64,000 nucleotides of DNA from Marmoricola sp. OAE513 (GTDB taxonomy: Bacteria; Actinomycetota; Actinomycetes; Propionibacteriales; Nocardioidaceae): contig NZ_JBEPOC010000001.1 of assembly GCF_040546585.1 (NCBI RefSeq), positions 186,001 to 250,000 on the forward strand, given 5' to 3'. Numbering within the stretch: the stretch's first letter is position 1; every line of letters begins with the position of its first letter. Made by a program: the position numbers and the translations under genes. Positions 16,187-24,025 of this stretch are shown here, piece after piece. The notes under the pieces are model-generated. The model made no database searches and was not told the origin of the DNA. It was given only the letters and a program-made list of their open reading frames with translations.

Positions 16187-17059
16187 CTAACCAGCCCGAC
16201 CCAGGCGCTCGGCGCACGCGGACAGCTCGTCGCGCGCCCGGTCCAGGTCGGTCGTGTCCGACATCGCCAGCACGACCCGGGTTGCTCCTGCCTGCGCGAG
16301 GCGCTCCACCTTGCCCTCGTCGATCCGGGTCACGAGGTGGCCCAGCGAGAGCTCGAGCGCCTCGGGGTCCCGTCCGGCCTCCTCGGCGCTGCTGGCCATC
16401 AGGCGACGGAGCTCGACCAGCTCCTCCCCGGCGACGCCGAGCGGTTGCAAGCCGTCCCCCAAGCGTCCCGCTCGCCGCGCCGCAGCCCGGGTGTGGCCCC
16501 CGACGTGGATCGGGATCGAGCGCTCACCGGGCGCCGGCCGGCAGACCGCGTGGGCGAAGGAGAAGAACTCCCCCTCGTGCGTCGTCGGCTCGCCGCTCCA
16601 CAGGGCGCGGAGCACCTCGATCTGCTCGTCGGCGCGACGCCCGCGGGTCTCGAAGTCGACACCGCACGCTTCCACTTCCTCGCGCATCCAGCCCATCCCG
16701 ACGCAGAGCCGGAACCGACCGCCGGAGAGCGCGTCCAGGGTCGCGATCCGCTTGGCCAGCACGACCGGGTGGTGGTTCGGCAGGACCAGGACCCCGGTGG
16801 CCAGCCCGAGGGTCGTCGTCGCACCGGCGAGGAACGAGAGCAGCTCCAGCGGGTCCGGGACCGGGCAGTCCGCCGCCAGCTCGACGCGGCCCGACGCGTC
16901 GTACGGGTAGATCGAGGAGTACTCCGAGAGCATCACCGCGTGCTCGACCGCGACGAGCGAGCCGAAGCCGCAGGCCTCGACGTGCTGGGCGAACGGAACC
17001 ATCCAGGCGGGGTCAGCGGTCGTGGTCGCGCCGACCGGAGCGATGACGTCGAATTCCAT
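16187..17059 (-). CDS. LLM-class (luciferase-like, probably F420-dependent) oxidoreductase
   Basis: A 290-residue TIM-barrel protein of the luciferase-like monooxygenase family. Visible family blocks are FGSLVAVEHAV, the NHHPVVLAKRIATLDALSGGR helix region (residues 110-130) and VGMGWMREE, followed by IPIHVGGHTRAAARR. Actinobacterial members mostly use coenzyme F420 or FMN; substrate is unknown. ATG 17059 is favoured because TACGGT lies six bases upstream, a leaderless pattern. It is the last of three genes on this strand (SDR, NTF2-like, LLM) but may also have its own promoter. Confidence 0.85.
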   Translation of the reverse strand: MEFDVIAPVGATTTADPAWMVPFAQHVEACGFGSLVAVEHAVMLSEYSSIYPYDASGRVELAADCPVPDPLELLSFLAGATTTLGLATGVLVLPNHHPVVLAKRIATLDALSGGRFRLCVGMGWMREEVEACGVDFETRGRRADEQIEVLRALWSGEPTTHEGEFFSFAHAVCRPAPGERSIPIHVGGHTRAAARRAGRLGDGLQPLGVAGEELVELRRLMASSAEEAGRDPEALELSLGHLVTRIDEGKVERLAQAGATRVVLAMSDTTDLDRARDELSACAERLGRAG

Positions 17060-17088
17060 GGGCCGACCGTAGCGGTCTGCGCCCGCGT

Positions 17089-17562
17089 TCAGCGGGCGTT
17101 CGTCGGGTCGAACGGCAGCACCTTGAAGACCGGCCGGGACTCGACGAGCACGAGGGTCAGCGAGCGACGGGTGAACCGCCAACCGTCGTCGGTGCGCGCG
17201 CAGCGGTCGTCGTACACGAGGTGCCAGACCCAGGTCAGCGGTTCGGGTCCCGCCTCGACGTGGTGGGCGATCGCCGTCGTACGGCCGGAGGCGCCGTCGC
17301 CGTCTGCCTGCCAGACGCTGCCGGTCAGGTGATGCACGGTGCGGGCGAACCGGCCGATGCGGCTGACCGTCTCGCGGATCGCGTCCCGCCCTGCCCGGTC
17401 GACGACCGGCTCCATCGAGTGCGGCGGATCGGGGGTGACCAGGACGCCCCCGAGCGTGAACTGCTCGGCGACGCCGTCCCAGTCGCGGCTGTCGGCCGCG
17501 GCGGCGTACCGGGCGGTGAGCTCGACCAGGTCCAACCGGTCGGCCGGGGTCAACGCGCTCAC
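17089..17562 (-). CDS. NTF2/SnoaL-like protein
   Basis: A 157-residue protein with the cone-shaped NTF2-like fold signature: N-terminal helix DLVELTARYAAAADSRDWDG, then EQFTLGGVLVTPDP, HHLTGSVW and a closing WRFTRRSL strand. The Asp in the first helix and the histidine pair HH match the polar pocket of SnoaL-type enzymes and dehydratases, but many family members lack known activity. The GTG start overlaps the SDR stop by four bases, so the two are translated together, and the pair may act in one small-molecule pathway with the LLM enzyme downstream. Confidence 0.82.
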   Translation of the reverse strand: MSALTPADRLDLVELTARYAAAADSRDWDGVAEQFTLGGVLVTPDPPHSMEPVVDRAGRDAIRETVSRIGRFARTVHHLTGSVWQADGDGASGRTTAIAHHVEAGPEPLTWVWHLVYDDRCARTDDGWRFTRRSLTLVLVESRPVFKVLPFDPTNAR

Positions 17563-18404
17563 GCCTGCTCCCCGGTGAGGTCGCCGGCGAGCTTGGGGGC
17601 CCAGATCACCTTGCCGAGGAAGCGATCAGCCTCGGCGTGCGTGGCCAGCCACGCGATGACCGTGCCGGACGCCGCCGGGTCCGCGGACGGGAAACCCCCG
17701 GTCTCGCCGATGTTCTCCGCTCCGCCGCGCACTCGACCCGACTCGGTGACGACGAAGCCGGGGTCGACGTTGAAGGCACGGATCCCGCGCTCGCGGTACT
17801 CGGCGTTCACGGCACCGGCGATCCGGCCGAACGCCGCCTTGGACGAGGAGTAACCGAGACCCCAGCCACCCGCCGCCGGACCTGCCGGCGGGTCGTACGT
17901 GGCCGAGCTGGACGCCATGTTCACGATCGTGCCCCGACCACGCTCGGCCATCGGCGCGAGGACGGCGCGGGTGAGCGCGAGCTGGTGCAGGAAGTTGCCC
18001 TCCCAGCTCCGCCGCAACGAGTCCTCGGTCAGGTCGTCGAAGGACTGCTGAGGCTGGTGCACGAAGGCGTTGTTCACCAGCAGGTCCAACGGCCCCCAGG
18101 CCTCGTGCACCTGCGCAGCGGCCGCCAGCACGCTGGCCCGGTCGGTGAGGTCCATCGGCACGGCCAAGCACGCGGCGCCCGCAGCACGTACCTGCTCCGC
18201 CGTCGACTCCAGGCTCCCGGGTACGGCGAGCAGCTCGGTGTCCGCGCCGCTGACACGCGGCGCGACCGTGCCCTCCCCCTCGGCGACGGTGCGTCCCGAG
18301 ACCGCGACGTCGAAGCCGGAGCGCGCCAGGACGAGCGCGGTCTGCAGACCGATCCCCCGGGTCGCCCCGGTCACGAGCGCCGTCGGGCGCGAGGAGGAGT
18401 TCAT
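17559..18404 (-). CDS. short-chain dehydrogenase/reductase
   Basis: A 281-residue NAD(P)-dependent oxidoreductase. The cofactor motif TGATRGIG lies at residues 12-19, the structural NNA motif follows DLLV, and the catalytic set is a Ser in NMASSS plus YSSSK. The DPGFVVT stretch after the active site is also typical. Substrate is unknown. I place the start at ATG 18404; TTG 18416 would add four residues. A GAGGAG sequence inside the first codons on the opposite strand is not relevant. The gene begins the SDR/NTF2-like/LLM group. Confidence 0.88.
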   Translation of the reverse strand: MNSSSRPTALVTGATRGIGLQTALVLARSGFDVAVSGRTVAEGEGTVAPRVSGADTELLAVPGSLESTAEQVRAAGAACLAVPMDLTDRASVLAAAAQVHEAWGPLDLLVNNAFVHQPQQSFDDLTEDSLRRSWEGNFLHQLALTRAVLAPMAERGRGTIVNMASSSATYDPPAGPAAGGWGLGYSSSKAAFGRIAGAVNAEYRERGIRAFNVDPGFVVTESGRVRGGAENIGETGGFPSADPAASGTVIAWLATHAEADRFLGKVIWAPKLAGDLTGEQA

Positions 18405-18428
18405 GCCTGCAGTCAACCGCTCTGTTGC

Positions 18429-19235
18429 TCAGACGAGCAGGGGGTTCACCAGCGGGTAGTAGCCGGACGCGTGCCCGGTCTTGTTCGGGTGGTAGCTGTC
18501 CGAGACCGGGTTGGACAGGCCGTTGAGCCACTCCGGGCTGTCGCAGACCGCGTGCCCGACGAACCGGCTCGTCGGGTTGGCGAAAGTGAAGCCCTTGCTC
18601 GAGGCCTGCGCCGAGATCTTGGAGTTGATCAGGTCGGCCATCGCGTTGAGGCGGGTCTCCTCGGCCGGGCTGAAGAACGTCCCGGCGTTGCAGTCCTCGC
18701 CGTTGAAGATCCGCGGGTAGCCGACCACGACCACCTTGGCGTTCGGCGCCTTCGACTTGATGCTCGCGTACAGCGTCGAGAGCGAACTGGGGAGGGTGCC
18801 GTTGATGTAGGACTGCGCGGTGTCGATCTTGCCGTCGCAATTGCTGGCCCACCCTGGCTTCGCGCACTCGGTCAGCACCGAGGAGAAACCCGCGTCGTTG
18901 CCACCGACCGAGATCGTCACGAAGCGGGTCGTGCTGGACAGCGCGCTCAGCTGCGTGCTGGTGACGTCGGAGACCTTCGCTCCCGAACAGGCCTTGAACG
19001 TGAGCGCGTAGCCGCGGTTCGCCGCGATCAGCGACGGGTACGCCAACGTCGAGCGCTGGCAGGACGTGCCGTCGCTGATGTAGCTGCGGGTGCCGACCCC
19101 CGAGGCGTAGGAGTCGCCGAGCGCGACGTACGACGCCCCGGCCGCGTGCGCCGGTTGCGCCACCAGCAAGGCGGTGACCAGCAGTGAGAACGAGGCCAGT
19201 GCGGCCAGGACGGCAGAACGGGTGCGGTGAGTCAT
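18429..19235 (-). CDS. secreted SGNH/GDSL lipase
   Basis: A 268-residue secreted esterase or lipase. A 31-residue signal peptide (ends QPAHA) is followed by block I GDSYASG with catalytic Ser42, block III GGNDAGF and block V DSYHPN with the catalytic Asp and His. Several cysteines (SCQRS, FKACSG, ECAK, NCDG) fit the three-disulfide Streptomyces-type lipases. It has a clear ribosome site (GGAGAC) before ATG 19235. It differs from the five large SGNH proteins further on by lacking FN3 domains and by its disulfide pattern. A CRP-like palindrome lies 34 bases upstream. Confidence 0.9.
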   Translation of the reverse strand: MTHRTRSAVLAALASFSLLVTALLVAQPAHAAGASYVALGDSYASGVGTRSYISDGTSCQRSTLAYPSLIAANRGYALTFKACSGAKVSDVTSTQLSALSSTTRFVTISVGGNDAGFSSVLTECAKPGWASNCDGKIDTAQSYINGTLPSSLSTLYASIKSKAPNAKVVVVGYPRIFNGEDCNAGTFFSPAEETRLNAMADLINSKISAQASSKGFTFANPTSRFVGHAVCDSPEWLNGLSNPVSDSYHPNKTGHASGYYPLVNPLLV

Positions 19236-19268
19236 CCGAGGTCTCCTAGTGCCCGAGGGATCACCCCA

Positions 19269-19284
19269 CGTGACCCGGATCACA
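19269..19284. promoter_or_regulatory. CRP/GlxR-like site
   Basis: CGTGACCCGGATCACA matches the TGTGA-N6-TCACA consensus of CRP/FNR-type regulators at nine of ten arm positions. It lies between the divergent SGNH lipase (start 19235) and the small membrane protein gene (start 19338). Regulation by a cAMP-responsive CRP homologue is inferred. Confidence 0.45.
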
Positions 19285-19337
19285 CTCAAGCGCGTCGAGG
19301 CGGCGGTGTCCAGCACCGGTCGTGCGACGCTGGGTCG

Positions 19338-19625
19338 ATGGCAGCCAGCCCTGAGGCCCGACGCAACCTCGTCCACCCGGGAGTCGTCCTGCTCAACCTG
19401 GTCCTGGCGATCGCGATCGCGACGGTGATCAGCTTCCAGTTCCTCGTCTGGTCGGCGACTGACACGCAACCACCGCAGTGCGCGAACAAGTACGGCAACG
19501 AGGTCAGCTGCTCGCTCGAAGATTCCTCGAACGGGATCTACCTGGCGACCATCGTCGGGATCTTCGTGTTGCTCTGCGTGGCCGCGGTCCTCGTACGACG
19601 TCGCCGCAGCAACCGCATCTCGTAG
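19338..19625 (+). CDS. small two-helix membrane protein
   Basis: A 95-residue protein of unknown function. It has two hydrophobic segments (VVLLNLVLAIAIATVISFQF and IVGIFVLLCVAAVLV) separated by a short hydrophilic loop with two cysteines (QCANKYGNEVSCS) that could pair outside the cell, and ends in a basic RRRRSNR tail. The positive-inside rule puts both ends in the cytosol. Its last 88 bases overlap the last 88 bases of the convergent gene on the other strand. Confidence 0.6.
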   Translation: MAASPEARRNLVHPGVVLLNLVLAIAIATVISFQFLVWSATDTQPPQCANKYGNEVSCSLEDSSNGIYLATIVGIFVLLCVAAVLVRRRRSNRIS

Positions 19626-19879
19626 CGCAGGAACCACACCAGCATGAACGCCGTGCTGACCTGGTTGAACGCGTGCAGCGCCCACAGCGGTCCGGCCGGC
19701 AGGCTGAACACGTAGACCGACTGCACCACGTTTCCCACGTTGGCCAGGACCAGGTTTCCCAGGCTGTACGACGACAGGTCCCGGGTCCGCAGCGCCTTGC
19801 CGAGCATCGGCAGCGTGCTCGACGCGAAGATTACCGTCGCGGCGATCCCGGCGAGCACGGGCAGACTGGTCACGTTCAT
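19538..19879 (-). CDS. PQ-loop/SemiSWEET-like small membrane protein
   Basis: A 113-residue protein with three hydrophobic helices. The first helix ends in LPMLGKALRTRDLSSYSLG, which resembles the PQ-loop of SemiSWEET-type transporters (PQ followed by a basic stretch and a S-x-S turn), with LP in place of PQ. Three helices is the size of one SemiSWEET protomer, which works as a dimer. ATG 19879 is supported by TAGCGT six bases upstream, a leaderless promoter pattern. The 3' end overlaps the convergent small gene by 88 bp. Transport function is inferred from fold resemblance only. Confidence 0.6.
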   Translation of the reverse strand: MNVTSLPVLAGIAATVIFASSTLPMLGKALRTRDLSSYSLGNLVLANVGNVVQSVYVFSLPAGPLWALHAFNQVSTAFMLVWFLRYEMRLLRRRRTRTAATQSNTKIPTMVAR

Positions 19880-20006
19880 GCTTCCACGCTAGGAAGCGCG
19901 CACGGGTCGCCTCATCGGGCGAACGACCCATCCTCCGATGGGCGCGTATGGGTCATGAGTCTTGGTCGGTCGCGTCACCCGAGAACGAACAGGTTCAGCG
20001 AGGAGC

Positions 20007-22070
20007 TCACACGTCGATCGCGTCCTGATCAACTTCGTACGCCCCGGCCACGATGAAGTCCTTGCGCGGCGCGACGTCCGAACCCATCAGCAGCTCGAAC
20101 ACCTCCGCCGCGCGCGCAGCGTCGTCCGCAGTGATCCGGCGCAGGGTCCGTTGGCGCGGGTCCATGGTGGTCTCGGCCAGCTGGTCGGCGTCCATCTCGC
20201 CCAGACCCTTGTAGCGCTGCACCGGGTCCTTCCAGCGGACGCCCTTCTTGGTGAGCTCGGCGAGCTTCCGCTGCAGCTCGGGGTCGGAGTACGTGTAGAC
20301 GTACTTGTCCATGCCCTTCTTCGGGTTGGACAGCTCGATGCGGTGCAACGGCGGTACGGCGGTGAAGACCCGGCCCTGGGTGACCAGGTCGGGCATGTAC
20401 TTGAAGAACAGCGTCGCGAGCAGGCAGCGGATGTGCGCGCCGTCGGAGTCGGCGTCGGCCATGAAGATGATCCGGCCGTACCGCGCGGCGTCGACGTCGA
20501 ACGTCCGACCCGATCCCGCGCCGACCACCTGGATGATCGAGGCGCACTCGGTGTTCTTGAGGACGTCGGCGACCTGGGCCTTCTGGACGTTCAGGATCTT
20601 GCCGCGGATCGGCAGCAGCGCCTGGAACTCGGAGTTGCGCGCGAGCTTCGCCGTGCCGAGTGCGGAGTCACCCTCGACGATGAAGAGCTCGGACCGCTCG
20701 ACGTCGTTGGAGCGGCAGTCGGCCAGCTTGGCCGGCAGCGCCGAGGACTCCAGGGCGTTCTTGCGGCGCTGGGTGTCGCGCTGCTGCCGTGCGACCAGCC
20801 GGGTCTTGGCAGCGCCGGCGACCTTCTCCATCACGAGCTTGGCCTGGGCCTTCTCGACGCGCTTGGTCGAGGTCAGGAACTTCTTGAGCTCGGTCGCGAC
20901 GACCTTGCGGACCACCGACCGGGCGGCCGGCGTACCGAGCACCTCCTTGGTCTGGCCCTCGAACTGCGGCTCGGCGAGCCGGACGGTGACGACGGCGGTC
21001 ATGCCCTCGAGGACGTCGTCCTTGATCACGTCGGCGTCGTTGACCTTGAGCACCCGCCCGGCGCGCATCGCGTCGTTGAAGGTCTTGGTCAGCGCGGTCT
21101 CGAAGCCGGAGACGTGGGTGCCGCCCTTGGGGGTGGCGATCACGTTCACGAACGAGCGCATCTCGGTCTCGTAGCTGGTCGTCCAGCGCACCGCGACGTC
21201 GACGGTCAGCTCGCGCTCGACGTCCTGCGGAGTCATGTGGCCCTTGTCGTCGAGCAGCGGGACCGTCTCGGTGAACGTGTCCGCACCCTGCAGCCGCAGG
21301 ACGTCGGTCACCGGCTCGCCCTCGGAGAGGAACTCGGCGAACTCCGAGATGCCGCCGGCGTGCTTGAAGCTCTCGACGACAGGCTCGGCACCACGCTCGT
21401 CGCGGATGACCAGCTCGAGGCCGGGGACGATGAAGGAGGTCTGGCGGGCGCGGCCGATGAGCCCCTCCAGCTCGAACTTCGCGTCCTTGGTGAAGACCTG
21501 CTTGTCGGGCCAGAAGCGGATCCGGCTGCCGGACTTGCCCTTCGCAACCCGCGCTCCCTTGCGGGACAGACCAGACCCCGGGATGAAGTCCGCCGTCGGG
21601 CCGTCTCCGGCGAAGGTGCCCGGTACGCCGCGCTGGAAGCTCATGCCCTGGACCGCCGGCGACCGCTCGACGTCGATGTCCATCCGCGAGGACAGCGCGT
21701 TCACCACCGAGAGACCGACACCGTGCAGGCCACCGGTCGCGGTGTAGGAACCGCCCCCGAACTTGCCGCCGGCATGCAGCTTGGTGGCCACCACCTCGAC
21801 CCCGGGGAGGCCCGTCTTGGGCTCCTTGTCGGTGGGGATGCCGCGACCGTTGTCGTGCACCTCGACCGAGCCGTCGGGGTGCAGGATGACCTCGACCTTG
21901 TCGGCCGCGCCTGCCAACGCCTCGTCCACGCCGTTGTCGATGATCTCCCAGAGGCAGTGCATCAGACCGCGGGTGTCGGTCGATCCGATGTACATGCCGG
22001 GGCGCTTGCGAACCGCCTCCAGACCCTCGAGAACGAGCAGGTGCTGGGCGTTGTAGGTGTTGTCGGCCAT
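20007..22070 (-). CDS. parE: DNA topoisomerase IV subunit B
   Basis: The 687-residue ATPase subunit of a type IIA topoisomerase, working with the subunit at 7011-9464 to separate daughter chromosomes. The GHKL ATPase motifs are EIIDNGVDEA, DNGRGIP and GGLHGVG. The TOPRIM domain has EGDSA and DADSDGAHIR, and the C-terminal tail has VQRYKGLGEMDADQL. The sequence EGDSALGTAKLARN, without the GG of EGDSAGGSAKQGRD, points to ParE rather than GyrB. Topoisomerase IV genes also lie near the principal sigma gene in Streptomyces, as here. The start is at ATG 22070, with GGTGAG upstream. Confidence 0.9.
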   Translation of the reverse strand: MADNTYNAQHLLVLEGLEAVRKRPGMYIGSTDTRGLMHCLWEIIDNGVDEALAGAADKVEVILHPDGSVEVHDNGRGIPTDKEPKTGLPGVEVVATKLHAGGKFGGGSYTATGGLHGVGLSVVNALSSRMDIDVERSPAVQGMSFQRGVPGTFAGDGPTADFIPGSGLSRKGARVAKGKSGSRIRFWPDKQVFTKDAKFELEGLIGRARQTSFIVPGLELVIRDERGAEPVVESFKHAGGISEFAEFLSEGEPVTDVLRLQGADTFTETVPLLDDKGHMTPQDVERELTVDVAVRWTTSYETEMRSFVNVIATPKGGTHVSGFETALTKTFNDAMRAGRVLKVNDADVIKDDVLEGMTAVVTVRLAEPQFEGQTKEVLGTPAARSVVRKVVATELKKFLTSTKRVEKAQAKLVMEKVAGAAKTRLVARQQRDTQRRKNALESSALPAKLADCRSNDVERSELFIVEGDSALGTAKLARNSEFQALLPIRGKILNVQKAQVADVLKNTECASIIQVVGAGSGRTFDVDAARYGRIIFMADADSDGAHIRCLLATLFFKYMPDLVTQGRVFTAVPPLHRIELSNPKKGMDKYVYTYSDPELQRKLAELTKKGVRWKDPVQRYKGLGEMDADQLAETTMDPRQRTLRRITADDAARAAEVFELLMGSDVAPRKDFIVAGAYEVDQDAIDV

Positions 22071-22080
22071 CTCACCGGAA

Positions 22081-22105
22081 AACCTACAAGGTCACGAACC
22101 TACAA
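22081..22105. promoter_or_regulatory. direct repeat AACCTACAA x2 upstream of parE
   Basis: Two copies (22081-22089 and 22097-22105) are spaced 16 bp apart, ending ten bases before the parE start codon. On the parE strand the proximal copy contains TAGGTT, a possible -10 element. The pair may be an operator or simply promoter sequence. Confidence 0.35.
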
Positions 22106-22313
22106 ATTCCGCGCAACACCGAGGCGTTGCTGCCGATGATTGTTGGTGAGGTGGGTAACACTCGTCACAACCTCTCGTCTCGCGAGTAGAAAAGGGCCGA
22201 GAGGGAAGTAAACGGCATGGTTTGATGTTGAGCCCGATGAGACTCAATGGCGAGGAACTTCTCAGCACTCCCCCGAGTTGAACAGGCACCGGCAGAAGGA
22301 AAGAGAGGCCAAC

Positions 22314-22547
22314 GTGACTACTGCGACAGCCCCGAGTGAGACCCCGTTGACGGCGGTCGACCGTTGTGACCGTTGCGGCGCGCAGGCGTACCTCCGGGTA
22401 TCCCTCCAGGCCGGCGGCGAGCTTCTCTTCTGCGCCCACCACGCGCGCGAGCACGGCGACAAGCTTCGTGAGATCGCGTCGCACGTGCACGACGAGACGG
22501 CCAAGCTGGCAGCAACGCCCGCGAGCGCCGCGGACGACGAGAGCTGA
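22314..22547 (+). CDS. DUF7455 small zinc-ribbon-like protein
   Basis: A 77-residue protein with a conserved actinobacterial core: AVDRCDRCGAQAYLRV, then GGELLFCAHHAREHGDKL. The CxxC plus CxHH arrangement should bind one zinc ion. The homologue in M. tuberculosis (Rv2708c) also lies close to the principal-type sigma genes. Function is unknown. GTG 22314 is chosen because GAGAGG lies just upstream. It is divergent from parE, and a strong terminator follows 20 bases after its stop. Confidence 0.8.
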   Translation: MTTATAPSETPLTAVDRCDRCGAQAYLRVSLQAGGELLFCAHHAREHGDKLREIASHVHDETAKLAATPASAADDES

Positions 22548-22566
22548 CAGCTCCGCTCAGCTGATG

Positions 22567-22601
22567 CGATGCCCCGGTCCTCGACCGGGGCATCGTGCTT
22601 T
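22567..22601 (+). terminator. terminator after the DUF7455 gene
   Basis: A perfect 12-bp stem (CGATGCCCCGGT at 22567-22578 with its complement at 22584-22595) has a five-base loop and is followed by GTGCTTTCT. The U-tract is poor, as is usual in actinobacterial terminators. Confidence 0.75.
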
Positions 22602-22644
22602 CTCCGCTGGTCCGCCTGCCCTCCCCGACTGAGAGACTTCCGCC

Positions 22645-23121
22645 GTGGACTCGCTCGACGCCTTCTTCCTCCTGGGAATCGCCCTGGGCTTCGTCGGCAT
22701 CCTGCTGCCGTTCATGCCGGGATCGATCCTGATCGCCTTCTCCGTGCTGTTCTGGGCCGTCCTGGTCGACGAGCCCGCGGCGTGGGGTGCCTTCGCCGGG
22801 AGCCTGGCATTCCTCGTCGCCGGCTCCGTGGTCAAGTACCTGCTGCCAGGCAAGCGGCTCAAGGACAGCGGTGTCCCGACCAGCACCCTGCTGCTCGGAG
22901 GCGCCCTGGGGCTCGTCGGGTTCTTCGTTCTCCCCGTGATCGGCCTCCCGATCGGGTTCGTGCTCGGCATCTACCTCTCCGAGCGTGGGAGGGTCCCGCA
23001 GGAGTCGGCCTGGCCCGCGACCAAGGCAGCGCTCAAGGCGGTCGGCCTCTCGATCCTGATCGAGCTGGTCTTCGCCGTCCTGGCGACCGGGGCCTGGCTG
23101 GTCGGCGTGTTCGCGACGTGA
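22645..23121 (+). CDS. DUF456 family membrane protein
   Basis: A 158-residue integral membrane protein with about four to five hydrophobic segments. The DUF456 features are the GFVGILLPFMPGSILI segment near the start and the glycine-rich GALGLVGFFVLPVIGLPIG segment. The function of this family is unknown. The stop codon overlaps the GTG start of the EamA gene (GTGA), so the two are translationally coupled. The GTG 22645 start follows the terminator region, implying a promoter in the short 43-base gap. Confidence 0.8.
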   Translation: MDSLDAFFLLGIALGFVGILLPFMPGSILIAFSVLFWAVLVDEPAAWGAFAGSLAFLVAGSVVKYLLPGKRLKDSGVPTSTLLLGGALGLVGFFVLPVIGLPIGFVLGIYLSERGRVPQESAWPATKAALKAVGLSILIELVFAVLATGAWLVGVFAT

Positions 23122-23951
23122 CCGTCGCTCTCGCGCTCGTCGCTGCCGTCCTCTACGGCCTGTCGGACTTCATCGGCGGGGTCGCGTCGCGGCGTACCTC
23201 CGTGTGGCCGATCGGATTCCTGGCCTGCGTCGGCGGTACGGCGGGCGCCGTCGTGATCGCGCTGTTCGACCCCGGCGACCCGACCCGGCCCGACGTGCTG
23301 TGGGGCCTTCTCGCCGGTCTCGGCAGCGGCACCGGCACGGCGTTCCTCTACCGCGGCCTGGCGTCGGGTCGGATGGGCGTCGTCGCGCCGGTCTCCGGAC
23401 TCGGCGCCGTCCTGATCCCCCTGGCCGTCGGCGTCCTCGGAGGCGAGCGCCCCGGGTGGATCGGTTGGATCGGCATCGTCCTGGCCCTGCCCGGCATCTG
23501 GTTCGTCTCCCGCGAGGAGACCGCCGCGGCTGACGAGGGGGCCCGCAGCGGACTGCTCGACGGCGTCCTGGCGGGCGTGGGCTTCGGGTTGTTGTTCGCC
23601 GCACTCGGACAGGTCGGCGACGACGCCGGGTACTGGCCGCTGGCCGGTGCCCAGGCGATGTCGATCGCCTCGCTCGTGGTCGCTGCACTGCTGCTGGGCG
23701 GCAACCCGGTCCCCCGCGCTCGCGCCGACCTGTGGGGGCTCCTGCCCGGCTTGCTGGCCACCTGCGCCGTGCTGTTCTTCATCCTGGCCACCAACGAGGG
23801 CCTGCTCAGCATCGCGGCAGTGATCACCTCGCTCTACCCGGCATTCACGGTGCTGCTGGCGATCGCGGTGCTGCGGGAGCGTGTGCACCGCACCCAGGCG
23901 TTCGGGTTGCTGCTGTGCACCGCCTCGGTCGTCTTCGTGTCGCTTCCTTGA
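23118..23951 (+). CDS. EamA/DMT-family transporter
   Basis: A 277-residue protein of about ten hydrophobic helices arranged as two EamA repeats. The first repeat shows LYGLSDFIGGVASRR and APVSGLGAVLIPLAVG, and the second ends SIAAVITSLYPAFTVLLA, the typical last-but-one helix of drug/metabolite exporters. The substrate is not predictable. The GTG start overlaps the DUF456 stop by four bases. The gene ends 74 bases before the enoyl-CoA hydratase gene. Confidence 0.85.
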   Translation: MTVALALVAAVLYGLSDFIGGVASRRTSVWPIGFLACVGGTAGAVVIALFDPGDPTRPDVLWGLLAGLGSGTGTAFLYRGLASGRMGVVAPVSGLGAVLIPLAVGVLGGERPGWIGWIGIVLALPGIWFVSREETAAADEGARSGLLDGVLAGVGFGLLFAALGQVGDDAGYWPLAGAQAMSIASLVVAALLLGGNPVPRARADLWGLLPGLLATCAVLFFILATNEGLLSIAAVITSLYPAFTVLLAIAVLRERVHRTQAFGLLLCTASVVFVSLP

Positions 23952-24000
23952 GCCGCCCGACACACCCGCCACGACAGTTTGGACAGTTGTCTAAATAATC

Positions 24001-24019
24001 TAGGAACCTGTTCTACAGT
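24001..24019 (+). promoter_or_regulatory. leaderless promoter with KstR-like palindrome for the hydratase operon
   Basis: TACAGT (24014-24019) lies exactly six bases before the ATG at 24026. The palindrome GAAC-CT-GTTC (24004-24013) sits directly against it, and the longer form resembles the TetR-family KstR site (TnnAACnnGTTnnA) with one mismatch at the edge. A second imperfect dyad, TTGGACA-GT-TGTCTAA, occupies 23980-23995. Repression by a TetR-type regulator responding to acyl-CoA is inferred. Confidence 0.5.
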
Positions 24020-24025
24020 CGGCGC

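Noticed and set aside
19962-22139. Long plus-strand open frame across parE
   Set aside because: It mirrors the parE codons on the other strand and has no recognisable domain.
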